Shown here piece after piece: positions 1 through 8,726 of a stretch of 64,000 bases of DNA. Position 1 is the first letter of the stretch. Every line of letters begins with the position of its first letter. Origin of the DNA: CBDFHB01 sp965250115 (lineage in GTDB: Bacteria > Acidobacteriota > Vicinamibacteria > Marinacidobacterales > SMYC01); the NCBI GenBank assembly GCA_965250115.1, contig CBDFNJ010000002.1, positions 806,001 to 870,000 on the forward strand, written 5' to 3'. Position numbers and translations under genes: made by a program. The notes under the pieces were generated by a model. It saw only the letters and a list, made by a program, of their open reading frames with translations. It was not told where the DNA came from and ran no database searches.

Positions 1-160
1 CTCCCCGCAAAACTCGCGTGATCGCCATCCCCAGAATCCCCGATCGCCTTGCCCGGAATCCGTGATCGGAATGCCCGGAATCAGCGATCGCGTTGGTCTG
101 GAATACGTGATCGCCTTACGTCGGAATCAGTGATCGCGTTGCCCCGGAATACGCAATCAC
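1..160. repeat. Phased degenerate direct repeats, IS21-like terminus
   Basis: The core GATCGC recurs at about 20, 42, 64, 86, 109 and 132, with a degenerate unit near 154, so the period is 22-23 bp. Most units are followed by CGGAAT. Phased repeats ending in CGGAATACGCA are typical of IS21-family ends. No istA or istB gene is in the window, so the assignment is inferred. Confidence 0.5.
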
Positions 161-226
161 ATCCTGCTGCTGGCGGTTGACCCAGCCAGCCACAACGAGC
201 AGTAGGAATTGCGCGTGGTACGTCAT
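150..226 (-). pseudogene. 5' remnant of a rve-type transposase
   Basis: Minus-strand reading gives LLLVVAGWVNRQQQDVIAY. This resembles the transposase N-terminus (LLVVAIAGWIQRDQQAAMVY) of the intact F3 element at 3.6 kb. Only about 25 codons survive before the IS21-like repeats. A similar fragment lies at 61.98-62.06 kb. Confidence 0.55.
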
Positions 227-234
227 CATGGAGC

Positions 235-357
235 TGAAGATAACACCCTCGGGCCAGACGATTGTAAAGCCTACGGCCCTTGGCCCCGGCGCAAACACAG
301 ACACTAAGCTGCTGATTTATGGCCTATTTCAAAAGGGCCGAGTTTTGGCACAGGACG
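235..357 (+). repeat. F2 right end (solo)
   Basis: About 120 bp running from a CGGGCCAGACGATTGTAAAG segment through CACAGACACTAAG to GAGTTTTGGCACAGGACG. The same sequence recurs many times in both orientations and forms one terminus of the complete F2 MITEs. Confidence 0.8.
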
Positions 358-410
358 CCTTCTACGTTCGACTGCTTCTGGCTAATCTTCTTTTTTTCGG
401 ATCACAGGTT
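358..410 (+). repeat. R8 half element
   Basis: Matches the right half of the R8 MITE, ending TTCGGATCACA, and directly abuts the F2 right end. Confidence 0.55.
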
Positions 411-434
411 GAAATTGCCGTATAGAAAATCTGA

Positions 435-721
435 TTAAAACAAGCCCAGACGTCGCTCGGCGTCCGTCAGGCGAAGCTTCTTCCCGCGAAGCCGAGCTTT
501 GAGGACTCTGTTCTCCTCAAGCAAGTAGACCATAGCGGCCTGTTGGTCACGCTGGAGCCAACCAACGATGGCGACGACCAACAAGGTCAAGGGCTGGACC
601 GGCGTGCTCATGACCGAGGATTCTAGCTCCCATTGGCCAACCAAGCGTAGACACGTTTATTACGAAACGTCCCGGCGCGGCGAGCCGGTCTTGAGTTCGT
701 TTGTGTTTTTGGACACGACGG
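435..721 (-). pseudogene. F3 transposase 5' remnant with F3 end
   Basis: The F3 terminus lies at about 688-721. On the minus strand an ATG at 611 opens a frame beginning MSTPVQPLTLLVVAIVGWLQ, nearly identical to the intact F3 transposase at 3658-4740. Homology stops after about 57 residues, so this is a 3'-truncated copy. Confidence 0.8.
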
Positions 722-906
722 GAGAGACTCTTCCCGCTGCGAGGGAGTCAGCCGGTCGTGGTTCACTGCCGCAGATTCGAATGACGACTACATCTAACTT
801 GTGAGGATGCGCGGAAGTTCCGCGTCGACCGCGAACAGGCTGGTCCGGTGATGATAGACGAAAGACGTGCAGTAGCAACAGCGGGCGCGCCGGAGTATCT
901 TCGACA

Positions 907-2730
907 ATGAAGTGGGCGAGGTGGTTTCTCCCGATGTTGTGCTTCGTTCCGTGCTGCGCTTCTCCTCCGGAGAATCCCTCCCTACCCGTGCTCTTCGCGC
1001 GGCAGGTCGACGAAGCAGAAAAAGACTACGACGAGACGCTTTTTCGCTCCTATCGTAAGGACGGATTACTGTCAGCACCGGTCACTTTTGGGAAGGAGAC
1101 CCGTCGCTCTCTCACGCCTCCCGTCCCTTCGCGACTGACCTTCACAGTGCCGATTCCTGTTGAGCCTCTGCTGAGTTTCTCCATTGGCGTTTCCACCTTC
1201 GGAGAGCAAACACTCGTCCGGCCCGTCCGCTTCACCATCTATGTGGACGAAGACATCGCCTTCAAGAAGACGGTGCGGGACCAACCGAATGTCTGGCTCC
1301 CTCGTACGGTGGACTTGTCCGAGTGGTCGGGAAGAACAGTTCGCCTCGGTTTCGAAATTGTCTTGCGCGGAACGAGCCTTAAGAACGATGGCGTCGCATT
1401 CTTGCCGGCTTGGGGGAATCCGGTGCTGGATGGATCTCCGGCGAATGAGGACGGAATGAATCTGGTGCTGATATCGGTGGATTGCCTTCGTGCCGACCAT
1501 GTCAGCACCTACGGGTACACAAGGAACACCACCCCCAATATCGATCGCTTCGGCACCGAAGGAGTTATATTCCGTAACGCCGCCAGCGTCTCCTCCTGGA
1601 CGCTCCCCACTCACATGTCCATGATGACTGGGCTGATGCCATCCCTTCACGGAGTTAGTAAAAAATACAAGCTGAGCTCTTCCGTTCCCTACCTTCCCGA
1701 GATACTCGCGGACAACGGCTACCAGACGCTAGGCGTTGCTGCCGGGGGCTACCTCTCGCAGGAGTGGGGCTTCGAGCGTGGCTTCGATGTTTATCGCATG
1801 CTCATCGAGCGTCGCTCCAGCGAGATTGTCGATGCGGCGCTCAAGCTGGCACGAGGGAATCGAAGCGCAAAGAAATTCTTGTTCGTGCACCTGTTCGATG
1901 CTCACTGGCCGTATTTTCCGCCGCCAGGCTTCTACGATCGGTTTGACGAGCGCCCGCCGGATATCTCCGATATCCTGACCAAGGTGCGTGACGGACTGCC
2001 GCCCTCTGGGGCAGAGGAGATCCATCAACTTGTAAATCTATACGATGGGGAGATCGCGTACCTCGACCAGGAGCTGGGAAGATTCTTTGCCGGACTCAAG
2101 GAAGCAGGCATCTACCACCGGTCCTTGATCATTCTCACCGCCGACCACGGCGAATCTTTCTACGAACACAATGCATGGGAACACACTATTTCACTTTTCG
2201 AGGAGGTCACGCACATTCCGTTGATCGTGAAATGGCCTGGGGAGTCTCCCACCGGAACCGTCGAGTCCTTGGTGAGTCAGCTCAACATCTTCCCCTCCCT
2301 GCTCGAGGAAGCAGGACTCGTTCCCCCATACGACTACGTCTCGCTCGCCCGATTCCTTGGAGAAAGTCCGGCACCTTCTAAGAACGCTCTTAGCGAGATT
2401 ACCAGGGACGCTAAAGAAGGTCAGGGAGCGGCGATGAAGATTGCTGTCAAGGATAACCGGCTCAAGTACATTCTGACGCTTTCCGGAGAGGCCGAAGACG
2501 AACTGTTCGTCTCGGAGGTGGTGAAGGAGGAACTCTACGATCTCATCGAGGACCCTGGCGAGCAGAAGAACCTGCTCCCCGAGACGACCACTGATATCGG
2601 CCCGTTGCGGCGCGATGCCCGCTTTTTACTGGAAAAGGCCCGGACCCTACAGGCCAAGCGACGGGGCCAGGAAGTCGTTCTGGATGAAGAGCTCTTGGAG
2701 CGCCTCAAGGCCCTGGGCTATATCAATTAG
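907..2730 (+). CDS. Sulfatase-like hydrolase, putative lipoprotein
   Basis: A 607-residue alkaline-phosphatase-superfamily protein of the sulfatase type, probably exported. It opens with a hydrophobic signal (WFLPMLCFVP) followed by Cys-Cys, consistent with a lipoprotein. Residues ~30-175 form a non-catalytic beta-type domain. The catalytic domain starts at LISVDCLRADH, whose Asp is a usual metal ligand, and carries LTADHGES. The nucleophile motif, normally C/S-x-P-x-R, reads T-L-P-T-H in SSWTLPTHMSMMTG, so Thr replaces formylglycine-forming Cys/Ser and His replaces Arg. Thr nucleophiles occur in phosphotransferases of this superfamily, so sulfatase activity should not be assumed. It ends LKALGYIN, a tail shared with the paralogue at 28.5-30.5 kb. 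It stands alone between IS debris. Substrate unknown. Confidence 0.85.
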   Translation: MKWARWFLPMLCFVPCCASPPENPSLPVLFARQVDEAEKDYDETLFRSYRKDGLLSAPVTFGKETRRSLTPPVPSRLTFTVPIPVEPLLSFSIGVSTFGEQTLVRPVRFTIYVDEDIAFKKTVRDQPNVWLPRTVDLSEWSGRTVRLGFEIVLRGTSLKNDGVAFLPAWGNPVLDGSPANEDGMNLVLISVDCLRADHVSTYGYTRNTTPNIDRFGTEGVIFRNAASVSSWTLPTHMSMMTGLMPSLHGVSKKYKLSSSVPYLPEILADNGYQTLGVAAGGYLSQEWGFERGFDVYRMLIERRSSEIVDAALKLARGNRSAKKFLFVHLFDAHWPYFPPPGFYDRFDERPPDISDILTKVRDGLPPSGAEEIHQLVNLYDGEIAYLDQELGRFFAGLKEAGIYHRSLIILTADHGESFYEHNAWEHTISLFEEVTHIPLIVKWPGESPTGTVESLVSQLNIFPSLLEEAGLVPPYDYVSLARFLGESPAPSKNALSEITRDAKEGQGAAMKIAVKDNRLKYILTLSGEAEDELFVSEVVKEELYDLIEDPGEQKNLLPETTTDIGPLRRDARFLLEKARTLQAKRRGQEVVLDEELLERLKALGYIN

Positions 2731-2804
2731 TCATGCGCGCTCTGCCGGATCTGTCCCGATTCCCGTGGAAATAAGAATGGCGTAACCTCCGGCTAAGAAA
2801 AACC

Positions 2805-3445
2805 GGGTCTACGCGGATTCGTGTGGGTAAGTCCTGACGGAAAAACAGTGTAACTCATTGTGTGGAAAAGGTATCGAGTACTTCATCAGGTGCTGAGAAG
2901 TGGTCCATTTTTAGGATAGGCTAACCGAGTGAAAAATTCCCAGTCGATCCGCTCGCTGTTTGCGCTGCCAGGTTTCGTGGTGTGCCGGATTGAAGGGTCT
3001 ATTCGGTGACCGATACGCCCGCGTCATCCAGCTCAAGAGGCGAAAAAAACAGCTGTGTGCTCTTACTGTGGGCAACGGTGCCGGGGGCGCTATGACAAGC
3101 AAGTGTGCCGGGTCCGCGACCTGTCGTTGGCAGGCTGGCGGATCTATCTGGAATACGAGCGTTGGCGCGTCAACTGTCCCGGGTGCGGCGGTTTGCATGT
3201 AGAACACCTGGACTGGCTGGCGAACAACTCGCGCTACACCTAGCGTTTTGCGACGCATGTGGGCAAGCTGTGCCGGACAAGGCGGTGGCCGAGATGGAAC
3301 GTCTGCGCCTCCTAGTTGAAGGGGTCAACAACAAAATCCGTGTGCTGCAACGACGCGCCTACGGCTATCGCGACAAGGAATATCTCAAGCTGAAGATCGT
3401 GGCGGCATTCCTTCCGCCATTACCCAGAAATGCCGTCTTCAACCC
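2805..3445 (+). mobile_element. F1 ISL3-derived element, right end missing
   Basis: Starts with GGGTCTACGCGGATTCGTGT and matches the complete 661-bp F1 copies at 11548 and 60310 until about 3445, where an F3 end takes over and removes the right terminus. It carries an ISL3-type zinc-ribbon frame (CSYCGQRCRGRYDKQVCRVR) and a C-terminal piece (VEGVNNKIRVLQRRAYGYRD), separated by a stop and a deletion. Confidence 0.85.
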
Positions 3446-3558
3446 CGTTGTGTCCAAAAACACAAACGAACTCAAGACCCGCCTGGGCTGCAACAAGCAG
3501 GTGCAGATGGCTAAACAGCCTGGAGGGAATAAGTGGCCAGCCCGATGGCCGCCCGTCG
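3446..3558 (+). repeat. F3 left end (solo)
   Basis: TGTGTCCAAAAACACAAACG-type terminus followed by about 80 bp unlike other copies, then a second F3 end in the same orientation. Together they give two F3 ends in tandem. Confidence 0.65.
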
Positions 3559-4853
3559 TGTCCAAAAATACAAACGAACTCAAGACCAGCTTGCCGGGAC
3601 GTTTCGGAATAGACGTATCTACGCTTGATTGGCCAATGGGAGCTAGAATCCTCGGTCATGAGCACGCCGGTCCAGCCATTGACCTTGTTGGTCGTCGCCA
3701 TCGCTGGTTGGATCCAGCGTGACCAACAGGCCGCTATGGTCTACTTGCTCGAGGAGAACAAAGTCCTCAAAGCTCGGCTTTGCGGGAGGAAGCTTCGTCT
3801 CACAGACGACGAGCGACGTCGGCTCGCGGTAAAGGGTAAGGCGCTTGGCCGGAAACTCTTGGCAGAAGTCGCCGGTATCGTCACACCGGAAACCCTGCTG
3901 GCTTGGCACCGAAGGCTGATTGCGCGGAAGTGGGACTACAGCGAGCGGCGGAAACAGCCCGGACGGCCCCGGGTCATGGCCGAGATTAGCAAGCTCGTCG
4001 TAGGGATGGCGCAGTCGAATCCGAAGTGGGGGTATACACGCATTCGCGGCGCCCTCTCGAATCTCGGCCATACGGTAGCCAGGAGCACCATCGCCAATAT
4101 TCTGCGAGAACATGGCATCGAGCCTGCGCCGGAGCGAAGTGAGCGAACGCCATGGCGCACGTTTCTCGCCGCCCATTGGGAAACCGTTGCTGCGACCGAC
4201 TTCTTCACCGTCGAGGTCGCCACAGTTCGCAGGCTCGTGACCTACTATGTGCTCGTCGTCATCGAGCTGTCTTCGCGAAAAGTGCACATTGCCGGAATCA
4301 CTCCCGAGCCAGATGGCCCGTTCATGATGCAGGTCGGTCGGAATCTCACCGACCCATTCGACGGCTTTCTGCGCGGCAAGCGATTCCTCATCCTGGACCG
4401 CGACAAGAAGTTCACCACGGAGTTTCGCGATTTGCTCGAGCACGCCGGAACGGACGTCATTCGGCTGCCGCACCGTTCGCCGAATCTGAACGCTTATGTC
4501 GAAAGGTTTGTTTTGTCGATCAAGAGCGAGTGCTTGGAGCGGATGATCTTCTTCAGTGAGCAATCGCTGCGCCGTACCGTCGCTGAGTTCATCCATCATT
4601 ATCACGGAGAGCGCAACCGTCAAGGGCTCGGGAACGCGTTGCTCGAAGCGGAAGAATGCGTCGGCAGTCCTCACGGGAAGGTGCGATGTCGTAAGCGATT
4701 GGGCGGCTTGCTCAGCTATTACCACCGCGACGCCGCATAAGAGTTCTGGCGCGCCAGTTGGACGGAACGGATGGTCTGCAGGAGAGGTCTGCTCGGGGTC
4801 GCCTATAGCAGAGCCAGTGCCGCGTCGGCTGGTCTCCGCGAGTTTTGAGAACG
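3559..4853 (+). mobile_element. F3 insertion sequence with intact transposase
   Basis: The left end CGTCGTGTCCAAAAATACAA lies about 100 bp before the transposase start. No matching right terminus follows the gene. Instead the sequence runs to 4853, where a 133-bp F3 MITE begins, so the right boundary is uncertain. Confidence 0.7.
3658..4740 (+). CDS. F3 rve-type DDE transposase
   Basis: A 360-residue transposase with an integrase-core (rve) catalytic domain, related to COG2801/IS481-IS3-type enzymes. The N-terminal ~60 residues form a helical segment (LLEENKVLKARLCGRKLRL). A helix-turn-helix region follows, with GYTRIRGALSNLGH. The catalytic triad candidates are Asp in ATDFFTVE (~180), Asp in LDRDKKF (~247) and Glu in NAYVERFV (~283). 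It ends YYHRDAA. The ATG at 3658 (MSTPVQPL) was chosen because every partial copy conserves it; an in-frame start 11 codons upstream exists. This is the only full-length F3 transposase here and could mobilise the F3 MITEs. Confidence 0.85.
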   Translation: MSTPVQPLTLLVVAIAGWIQRDQQAAMVYLLEENKVLKARLCGRKLRLTDDERRRLAVKGKALGRKLLAEVAGIVTPETLLAWHRRLIARKWDYSERRKQPGRPRVMAEISKLVVGMAQSNPKWGYTRIRGALSNLGHTVARSTIANILREHGIEPAPERSERTPWRTFLAAHWETVAATDFFTVEVATVRRLVTYYVLVVIELSSRKVHIAGITPEPDGPFMMQVGRNLTDPFDGFLRGKRFLILDRDKKFTTEFRDLLEHAGTDVIRLPHRSPNLNAYVERFVLSIKSECLERMIFFSEQSLRRTVAEFIHHYHGERNRQGLGNALLEAEECVGSPHGKVRCRKRLGGLLSYYHRDAA

Positions 4854-4986
4854 CCCGTCGTGTCCAAAAATACAAACGAATTCTAAGACCCGAGCGCCGG
4901 GCCGTCGCCGAGTTCATCTATCATTATCATGGAGAGCGCAACCATCAAGGGCTTGGCAACGCGTTTGTGTTATTGGACACGACGGG
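4854..4986 (+). repeat. F3 MITE, 133 bp
   Basis: Internally deleted F3 bounded by CCCGTCGTGTCC and GGACACGACGGG; the 25-bp terminal inverted repeats differ at two positions. The right half encodes a variant transposase tail (HYHGERNHQGLGN) that reads straight into the inverted repeat. Related copies are at 17291-17420 and 48894-49018. Confidence 0.8.
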
Positions 4987-5043
4987 CTTGAGCGCACGGC
5001 GTTGCCAACATCTTGAGGTTGGATCGGCCCTGAATGCCTCAAC

Positions 5044-5196
5044 TTGACAGTACCGGCGCGAGAGTTTGAGCCCTCGGCCCAGACGATCCGGAACTGGGTG
5101 AACCAGGCGGATCTCGACGAGGGTCGCAGGCAGAACGGTCTGACGAGTGAGGAGCGTGCGGAGCTCCGCCGCCTGCGACGCGAGAACCGTCAGCTC
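5044..5196 (+). pseudogene. IS3-family OrfA fragment
   Basis: Plus-strand frame reads REFEPSAQTIRNWVNQADLD, then TSEERAELRRLRRENRQL. This is the HTH_Tnp_1 plus leucine-zipper segment typical of IS3 OrfA. Both ends are lost. It does not match the F6 or F7 OrfA, so it records another IS3 element. Confidence 0.7.
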
Positions 5197-5368
5197 CCCC
5201 GCGTAGCTTCCCCTACCGCTCGACTCGTTTCTAGACCCCGAGTGGGACACGGCGAGTACTTACGATACAACGTGGTACTAACCGTCGGGTCAGCTCAGGA
5301 CCTTGTCGAACCCGCGCAGTATTTGCTTCAAATCATCGTTACTAAGACGTTTCAAGCAATCACCAACC

Positions 5369-5534
5369 GGTGCTTGCGCTGTTTGCTGTTGGTGATGTAT
5401 ACGTATCCTTTTGCAAAAAAAGCGCTTACGCTCCATTTAGCGCGCGGCCAAGGTCGTGAGCGCTATTTTTGCTGTAATTTAATGCAGTGTAAAGTCTTAG
5501 CGTCATCTTACCAACACTTAATGGCGGAAGCACC
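5369..5534 (+). repeat. R5 MITE, 166 bp
   Basis: Starts GGTGCTTGCGC and ends TTAATGGCGGAAGCACC; identical in length to copies at 10190-10355 and 41739-41904. The right terminus matches the F4 (IS1-family) end. It sits 35 bp before the start of the 5569 gene, so it has probably replaced or altered that promoter. Confidence 0.8.
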
Positions 5535-5568
5535 GCACAGGATGGGGGTTCGCTAGAATCCATTCTAC

Positions 5569-7461
5569 TTGAAATACACTGACCCGAAACGGACGATCAT
5601 CGCCATCGTGCTCCTGCCGGTCCTCGTTGCCGGGTTTTCCCCGTATCTGGCCTACCGCGAGCCCGGGGTCGCACTCGTCGACTTCGAGCGCCGCTACGAG
5701 TCCGCTTTCATCTCCGGTTTTCACGACCACGAGAGAAGCGACGGTCGCGGCTTCCGGTGGACGGCCCGGGACGCGTTTATTTCTCTCGAGAACCTGCCGG
5801 CGGGAAGCCACATGCGTATCGAGGCCAGAGTGAAAGGACTCCGGCCAAGAGGGATTCCTCTTCCGCGCATTCGCTTCACCGCCAACGGCGCAACGGTCTT
5901 CGAGACGCTGTGCGACCCCGGCCTGGTCACCTACCGATTCAGTGTGCCGCTTCGTGGAAGAAGCCTTCGTCTCGGTATCCACCCCGAGATCTGGGTCCCT
6001 ACAGACCACGGTCGCGAGGACGCCAGGGTTCTGGGAATCCAGGTCTTCTCGGTGCGGGCGGAGCCGCAAGGCGGAACGGCCATCGCCACCCAACCGGTGC
6101 TTTGGATGATCCTTGCCGCTTCAGCGCTCGTCGCAGCGGGTCTCGTCGCCGGACTTTCCCTGCCTGTCTCTTCCATCGCCACAACACTCGCGGCGGCCGG
6201 ATTTGCCCAACTGCTTTCGGCAGACAGCGTTCGGTATCTCCCCTATGCCCAGAGCGTTGCTCTACTGGCCACGGCGTGCCTGGTGCTGTCTCTACTGCTG
6301 AGAGTCCTTCTCGCTCGGCTGGATTGGCTCGACGCGGGGGAACGGCCGCTGGCCATCGCTTTCCTGGTGGGAAGCTTCCTTTTCAAGATGGCCGTCGTCT
6401 TCTTTCCACTGTTCGTGAGCTCGGACGGGGACTTCCACGCCAACCGTCTGATCAACGTCCTCGACGGTGACTTCCACACGACCTCTGTCTCGCAGCACGA
6501 TCCACCGTTTCGTATTCCCTATCCCGTGTCTCTCTACCTGCTGGCCGCTCCATGGGCCGCGGCAGGACTCGACAAAGTTGCGGTTATCAAAGCCCTGTGT
6601 GTCGTTTTCGATCTCGCCACGGGCCTCGTGCTCATCAACCTCGCCCGAAGATTTCTGAACGATTTCCGGGCCGGTGTCCTGGCGGCCTTGTTGTATCAGC
6701 TCGTTCCGATCAACTGGCTCGTTTTCTCGGCCGGCAACTTCACCAACATTTTCGGCGTCGCCGCGACCGTTTGTTTCGCGGGGTGTCTGCTCGGCGCCTA
6801 TACCAGCGCCGGCCGAATCGCACTGGTCGGAACGTTTCTCTTTTCCACTCTGGCCCTCACCGCACACTTCGGCACCTTCCTCTTCGCAATCGTTCTATGG
6901 CCTCTGCTCCTGGTGATGGTTCCCTTGATGGCACCGGGGATCTCCGCCGGAAGAACCCGGCCCGTCACGATCGTGGTCGCGGTAAGTATGGCCGTTGCGC
7001 TCCTCTACTACGCCGGGTACTGGGATCTGGTGGCAAGTCAGTGGGAGCGAGCCCTCGCTCGCGACTACATGTCGGGCCAAGAGAACCTCGACGGTCCAGC
7101 GGCCAAGCTCGGCTTCAACCTGCCCTTCTACCGGGAGCAGCTCGGGCTCGTGTTCGCGGCGGCGGCGCTTGTCGGGGCAATTCCGGTGCTGCGACGGCCT
7201 TCGGCGTCACCACTTCATGCCGCCTGTCTCGCGTGGACCGCAGCGACACTCTTGTTTTTCCTTGCGGATCTGTTCACCGCGGTGGAGGTACGTTACGTGC
7301 TCCAGGCCACTCCGATGATAGCGATCTTCGCCGGGAGCTACCTTTCGGGTGCTGTCGAGCGAGGCAAGTTCGGGAAGCTGGCGGCCGTGGTGGTGCTGAT
7401 CTACCTCGGCACGGTGGCCGTCGACATCGCCTACCAAAGCGCAGTCATCCGCTACCATTGA
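5569..7461 (+). CDS. Multi-spanning GT-C glycosyltransferase-like protein
   Basis: A 630-residue inner-membrane protein. One N-terminal hydrophobic helix (IIAIVLLPVLVAGFSPYLAY) is followed by a ~150-residue soluble beta-rich domain, then about a dozen membrane helices from residue ~180 to the end. The loop SSDGDFHANRL after a transmembrane helix resembles the acidic first-loop motif of GT-C enzymes (GT39/PMT or ArnT-like), which move sugars from polyprenyl-phosphate carriers. Donor and acceptor cannot be read from sequence. The start is TTG (no ATG nearby); the R5 MITE lies just upstream, so the native leader may be gone. Not in an operon. A second GT39-like protein is at 51.2-53.0 kb. Confidence 0.7.
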   Translation: MKYTDPKRTIIAIVLLPVLVAGFSPYLAYREPGVALVDFERRYESAFISGFHDHERSDGRGFRWTARDAFISLENLPAGSHMRIEARVKGLRPRGIPLPRIRFTANGATVFETLCDPGLVTYRFSVPLRGRSLRLGIHPEIWVPTDHGREDARVLGIQVFSVRAEPQGGTAIATQPVLWMILAASALVAAGLVAGLSLPVSSIATTLAAAGFAQLLSADSVRYLPYAQSVALLATACLVLSLLLRVLLARLDWLDAGERPLAIAFLVGSFLFKMAVVFFPLFVSSDGDFHANRLINVLDGDFHTTSVSQHDPPFRIPYPVSLYLLAAPWAAAGLDKVAVIKALCVVFDLATGLVLINLARRFLNDFRAGVLAALLYQLVPINWLVFSAGNFTNIFGVAATVCFAGCLLGAYTSAGRIALVGTFLFSTLALTAHFGTFLFAIVLWPLLLVMVPLMAPGISAGRTRPVTIVVAVSMAVALLYYAGYWDLVASQWERALARDYMSGQENLDGPAAKLGFNLPFYREQLGLVFAAAALVGAIPVLRRPSASPLHAACLAWTAATLLFFLADLFTAVEVRYVLQATPMIAIFAGSYLSGAVERGKFGKLAAVVVLIYLGTVAVDIAYQSAVIRYH

Positions 7462-7486
7462 AACGGATTCAATTGGCGCGGTCGGT

Positions 7487-7580
7487 TGTGATCCGCAAAA
7501 AAGAAGATCGGCTGGAAGCAGCCGACCATAGCAGGTCCAAAACGCGCAATCAACGCTGGATGGACTTTTTGCGGAGCACA
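7487..7580 (-). repeat. R8 MITE, 94 bp
   Basis: Ends TGTGATCCGCAAAAAAG and CTTTTTGCGGAGCACA form terminal inverted repeats. GGT flanks both sides, a possible 3-bp target duplication. A 103-bp copy in the opposite orientation is at 13656-13758, and halves occur at 358, 8468, 47615 and 57668. Confidence 0.7.
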
Positions 7581-7583
7581 GGT

Positions 7584-7795
7584 GTTCGAACGGATTCATG
7601 ACCTCAAAACTGCTCATGCGAGATAATCAAACTGTCCACTTTTCCTGGGCAAGGTCAGTCGTCGTCATCGGATTCTCCACGAGCTTCACCTCGCGCTATT
7701 TCGTCGAGCATACCCGCTTTCGCTTACTGCCGTGGATCGATGCCTTGGTGCACAACTCCGATAGAGGCCGAGAGCTCGCTTGGCCCCGACTCCCA
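7584..7795. other. No gene identified
   Basis: Between the R8 MITE and the IS5 remnant there is no convincing coding frame or known repeat. Confidence 0.5.
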
Positions 7796-8040
7796 TCATC
7801 CGGTCATCTCGCTATCAGGCATCCCGAGCGCCGTCATGGCGTTGAGAATCTTGCACCCGATCCTTGCCTCGACTCCCTGTGCCGCCAACCCTCTCGCTCG
7901 CATCGCTGAGCCCACGATAGCCTTGTAGCGATGGAACGTTGTCTCGACTTTGCTCCGTTTGCTGTAGCCCGATTCTGTGTGCCACTTTCGTTTGCCGAGC
8001 CGAGCTTGTGCTGCAATGTTGCGATTGCGCTGTCGGCTGC
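7796..8040 (-). pseudogene. IS5-family transposase C-terminal fragment
   Basis: Minus-strand frame includes KRKWHTESGYSKRSKVETT, a helical region with RYKAIVGSAMRARGLAAQ, then NAMTALGMPDSEMTG and stop. This is the usual C-terminus of IS5-type DDE transposases. The N-terminal half is absent here; a separate N-terminal half is at 53281-53820 and another C-terminal piece at 39509. Confidence 0.75.
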
Positions 8041-8044
8041 TCGC

Positions 8045-8294
8045 CGGCAATCAGCTACTGACCTTCTACGAATTCCCTCGTGCCATGTGGAAATCGATTC
8101 GAACGACCAATGCTCTGGAGAATCTCAACCGCGAGTTTCGACGCCGGACGAAAACCCAAGCGTCGTTCTCCAGCGAGGAGTCCGCGGTCGCTTTGCTGTT
8201 TGGGTTCATCGCCTCTGGCCAGATTCAACTACGACGCATCGACGGCTACCAAGGTCTGAGCGAGGTTCTCGAACACGCGGAGGTTGCCGCCTGA
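8045..8294 (+). pseudogene. IS256-family transposase C-terminal fragment
   Basis: FPRAMWKSIRTTNALENLNR, EFRRRTKTQASFSSEESAV and GFIASGQIQLRRIDGYQ are hallmark C-terminal motifs of IS256 (Mutator-type) transposases. The rest of the gene is missing, and it is joined tail-on to the IS5 fragment. Confidence 0.85.
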
Positions 8295-8331
8295 TATGAT
8301 GCCCTGATGACGGAGTGGAGGGCGCTGTTCT

Positions 8332-8389
8332 TTTTCCACGGACCTCGGGACACATCCCCATTCGGATGTGTCCCGAGGTCCGTGGAAAA
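8332..8389. other. Perfect 26-bp inverted repeat, 6-nt loop
   Basis: Left arm 8332-8357 (TTTTCCACGG...ACACATCC) pairs perfectly with 8364-8389 around the loop CCATTC. It starts about 40 bp after the IS256 remnant stop and is flanked by T-rich and A-rich bases. It could act as a bidirectional terminator or be a REP-like or IS200-type palindrome. Confidence 0.8.
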
Positions 8390-8398
8390 GGAACGGCA

Positions 8399-8500
8399 CC
8401 CGGTCCTGTGCCAAAACTCAGCCCTTTTGAAATAGACCATAAATCAGCAGCTTAGTGTCTGTGTTTGCGACCGGTGTGCTCCGCAAAAAGTCGATCCAGC
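8399..8500 (-). repeat. F2 right end (solo) abutting R8 half
   Basis: Begins CCTGTGCCAAAACTCAGCCC, the F2 right end on the minus strand, and continues to the TAGTGTCTGTGTTTGCG segment. TGTGCTCCGCAAAAAGTCGA, the left half of R8, follows from about 8468. Confidence 0.75.
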
Positions 8501-8532
8501 GTTAATTGCGCCGGGGACATCTAAGGAGGCCC

Positions 8533-8726
8533 AGGCCCAGACAGACCTGGAACAGAACGTGCTAGGGAAGCTGCGCTGCGGTGACCCGGCCTCGTTTCCG
8601 AGCCCCTCGGGCAGCCTCTTTTCCGACGCTGCACGGCCCGGTCAGTGCCCGTTCTCCTACTGGGCGCAAACGTGGCACTCGAAAATCGCGATTAGAGACG
8701 AATCCCAAAAATGAGGCCCGTTCGGC
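8533..8726 (+). repeat. R7 repeat copy
   Basis: About 190 bp containing GAACGTGCTAG, TTTTCCGACGCTGC and CAAACGTGGCACTCGAAAAT, shared with copies at 10013, 30795, 40216, 50403 (reverse) and 53918 (reverse, partial). F5 begins directly after it. Confidence 0.7.

Noticed and set aside
3643..4917. A 424-codon minus-strand open frame through F3
   Set aside because: Antisense to the F3 transposase with its DDE triad; no independent evidence.
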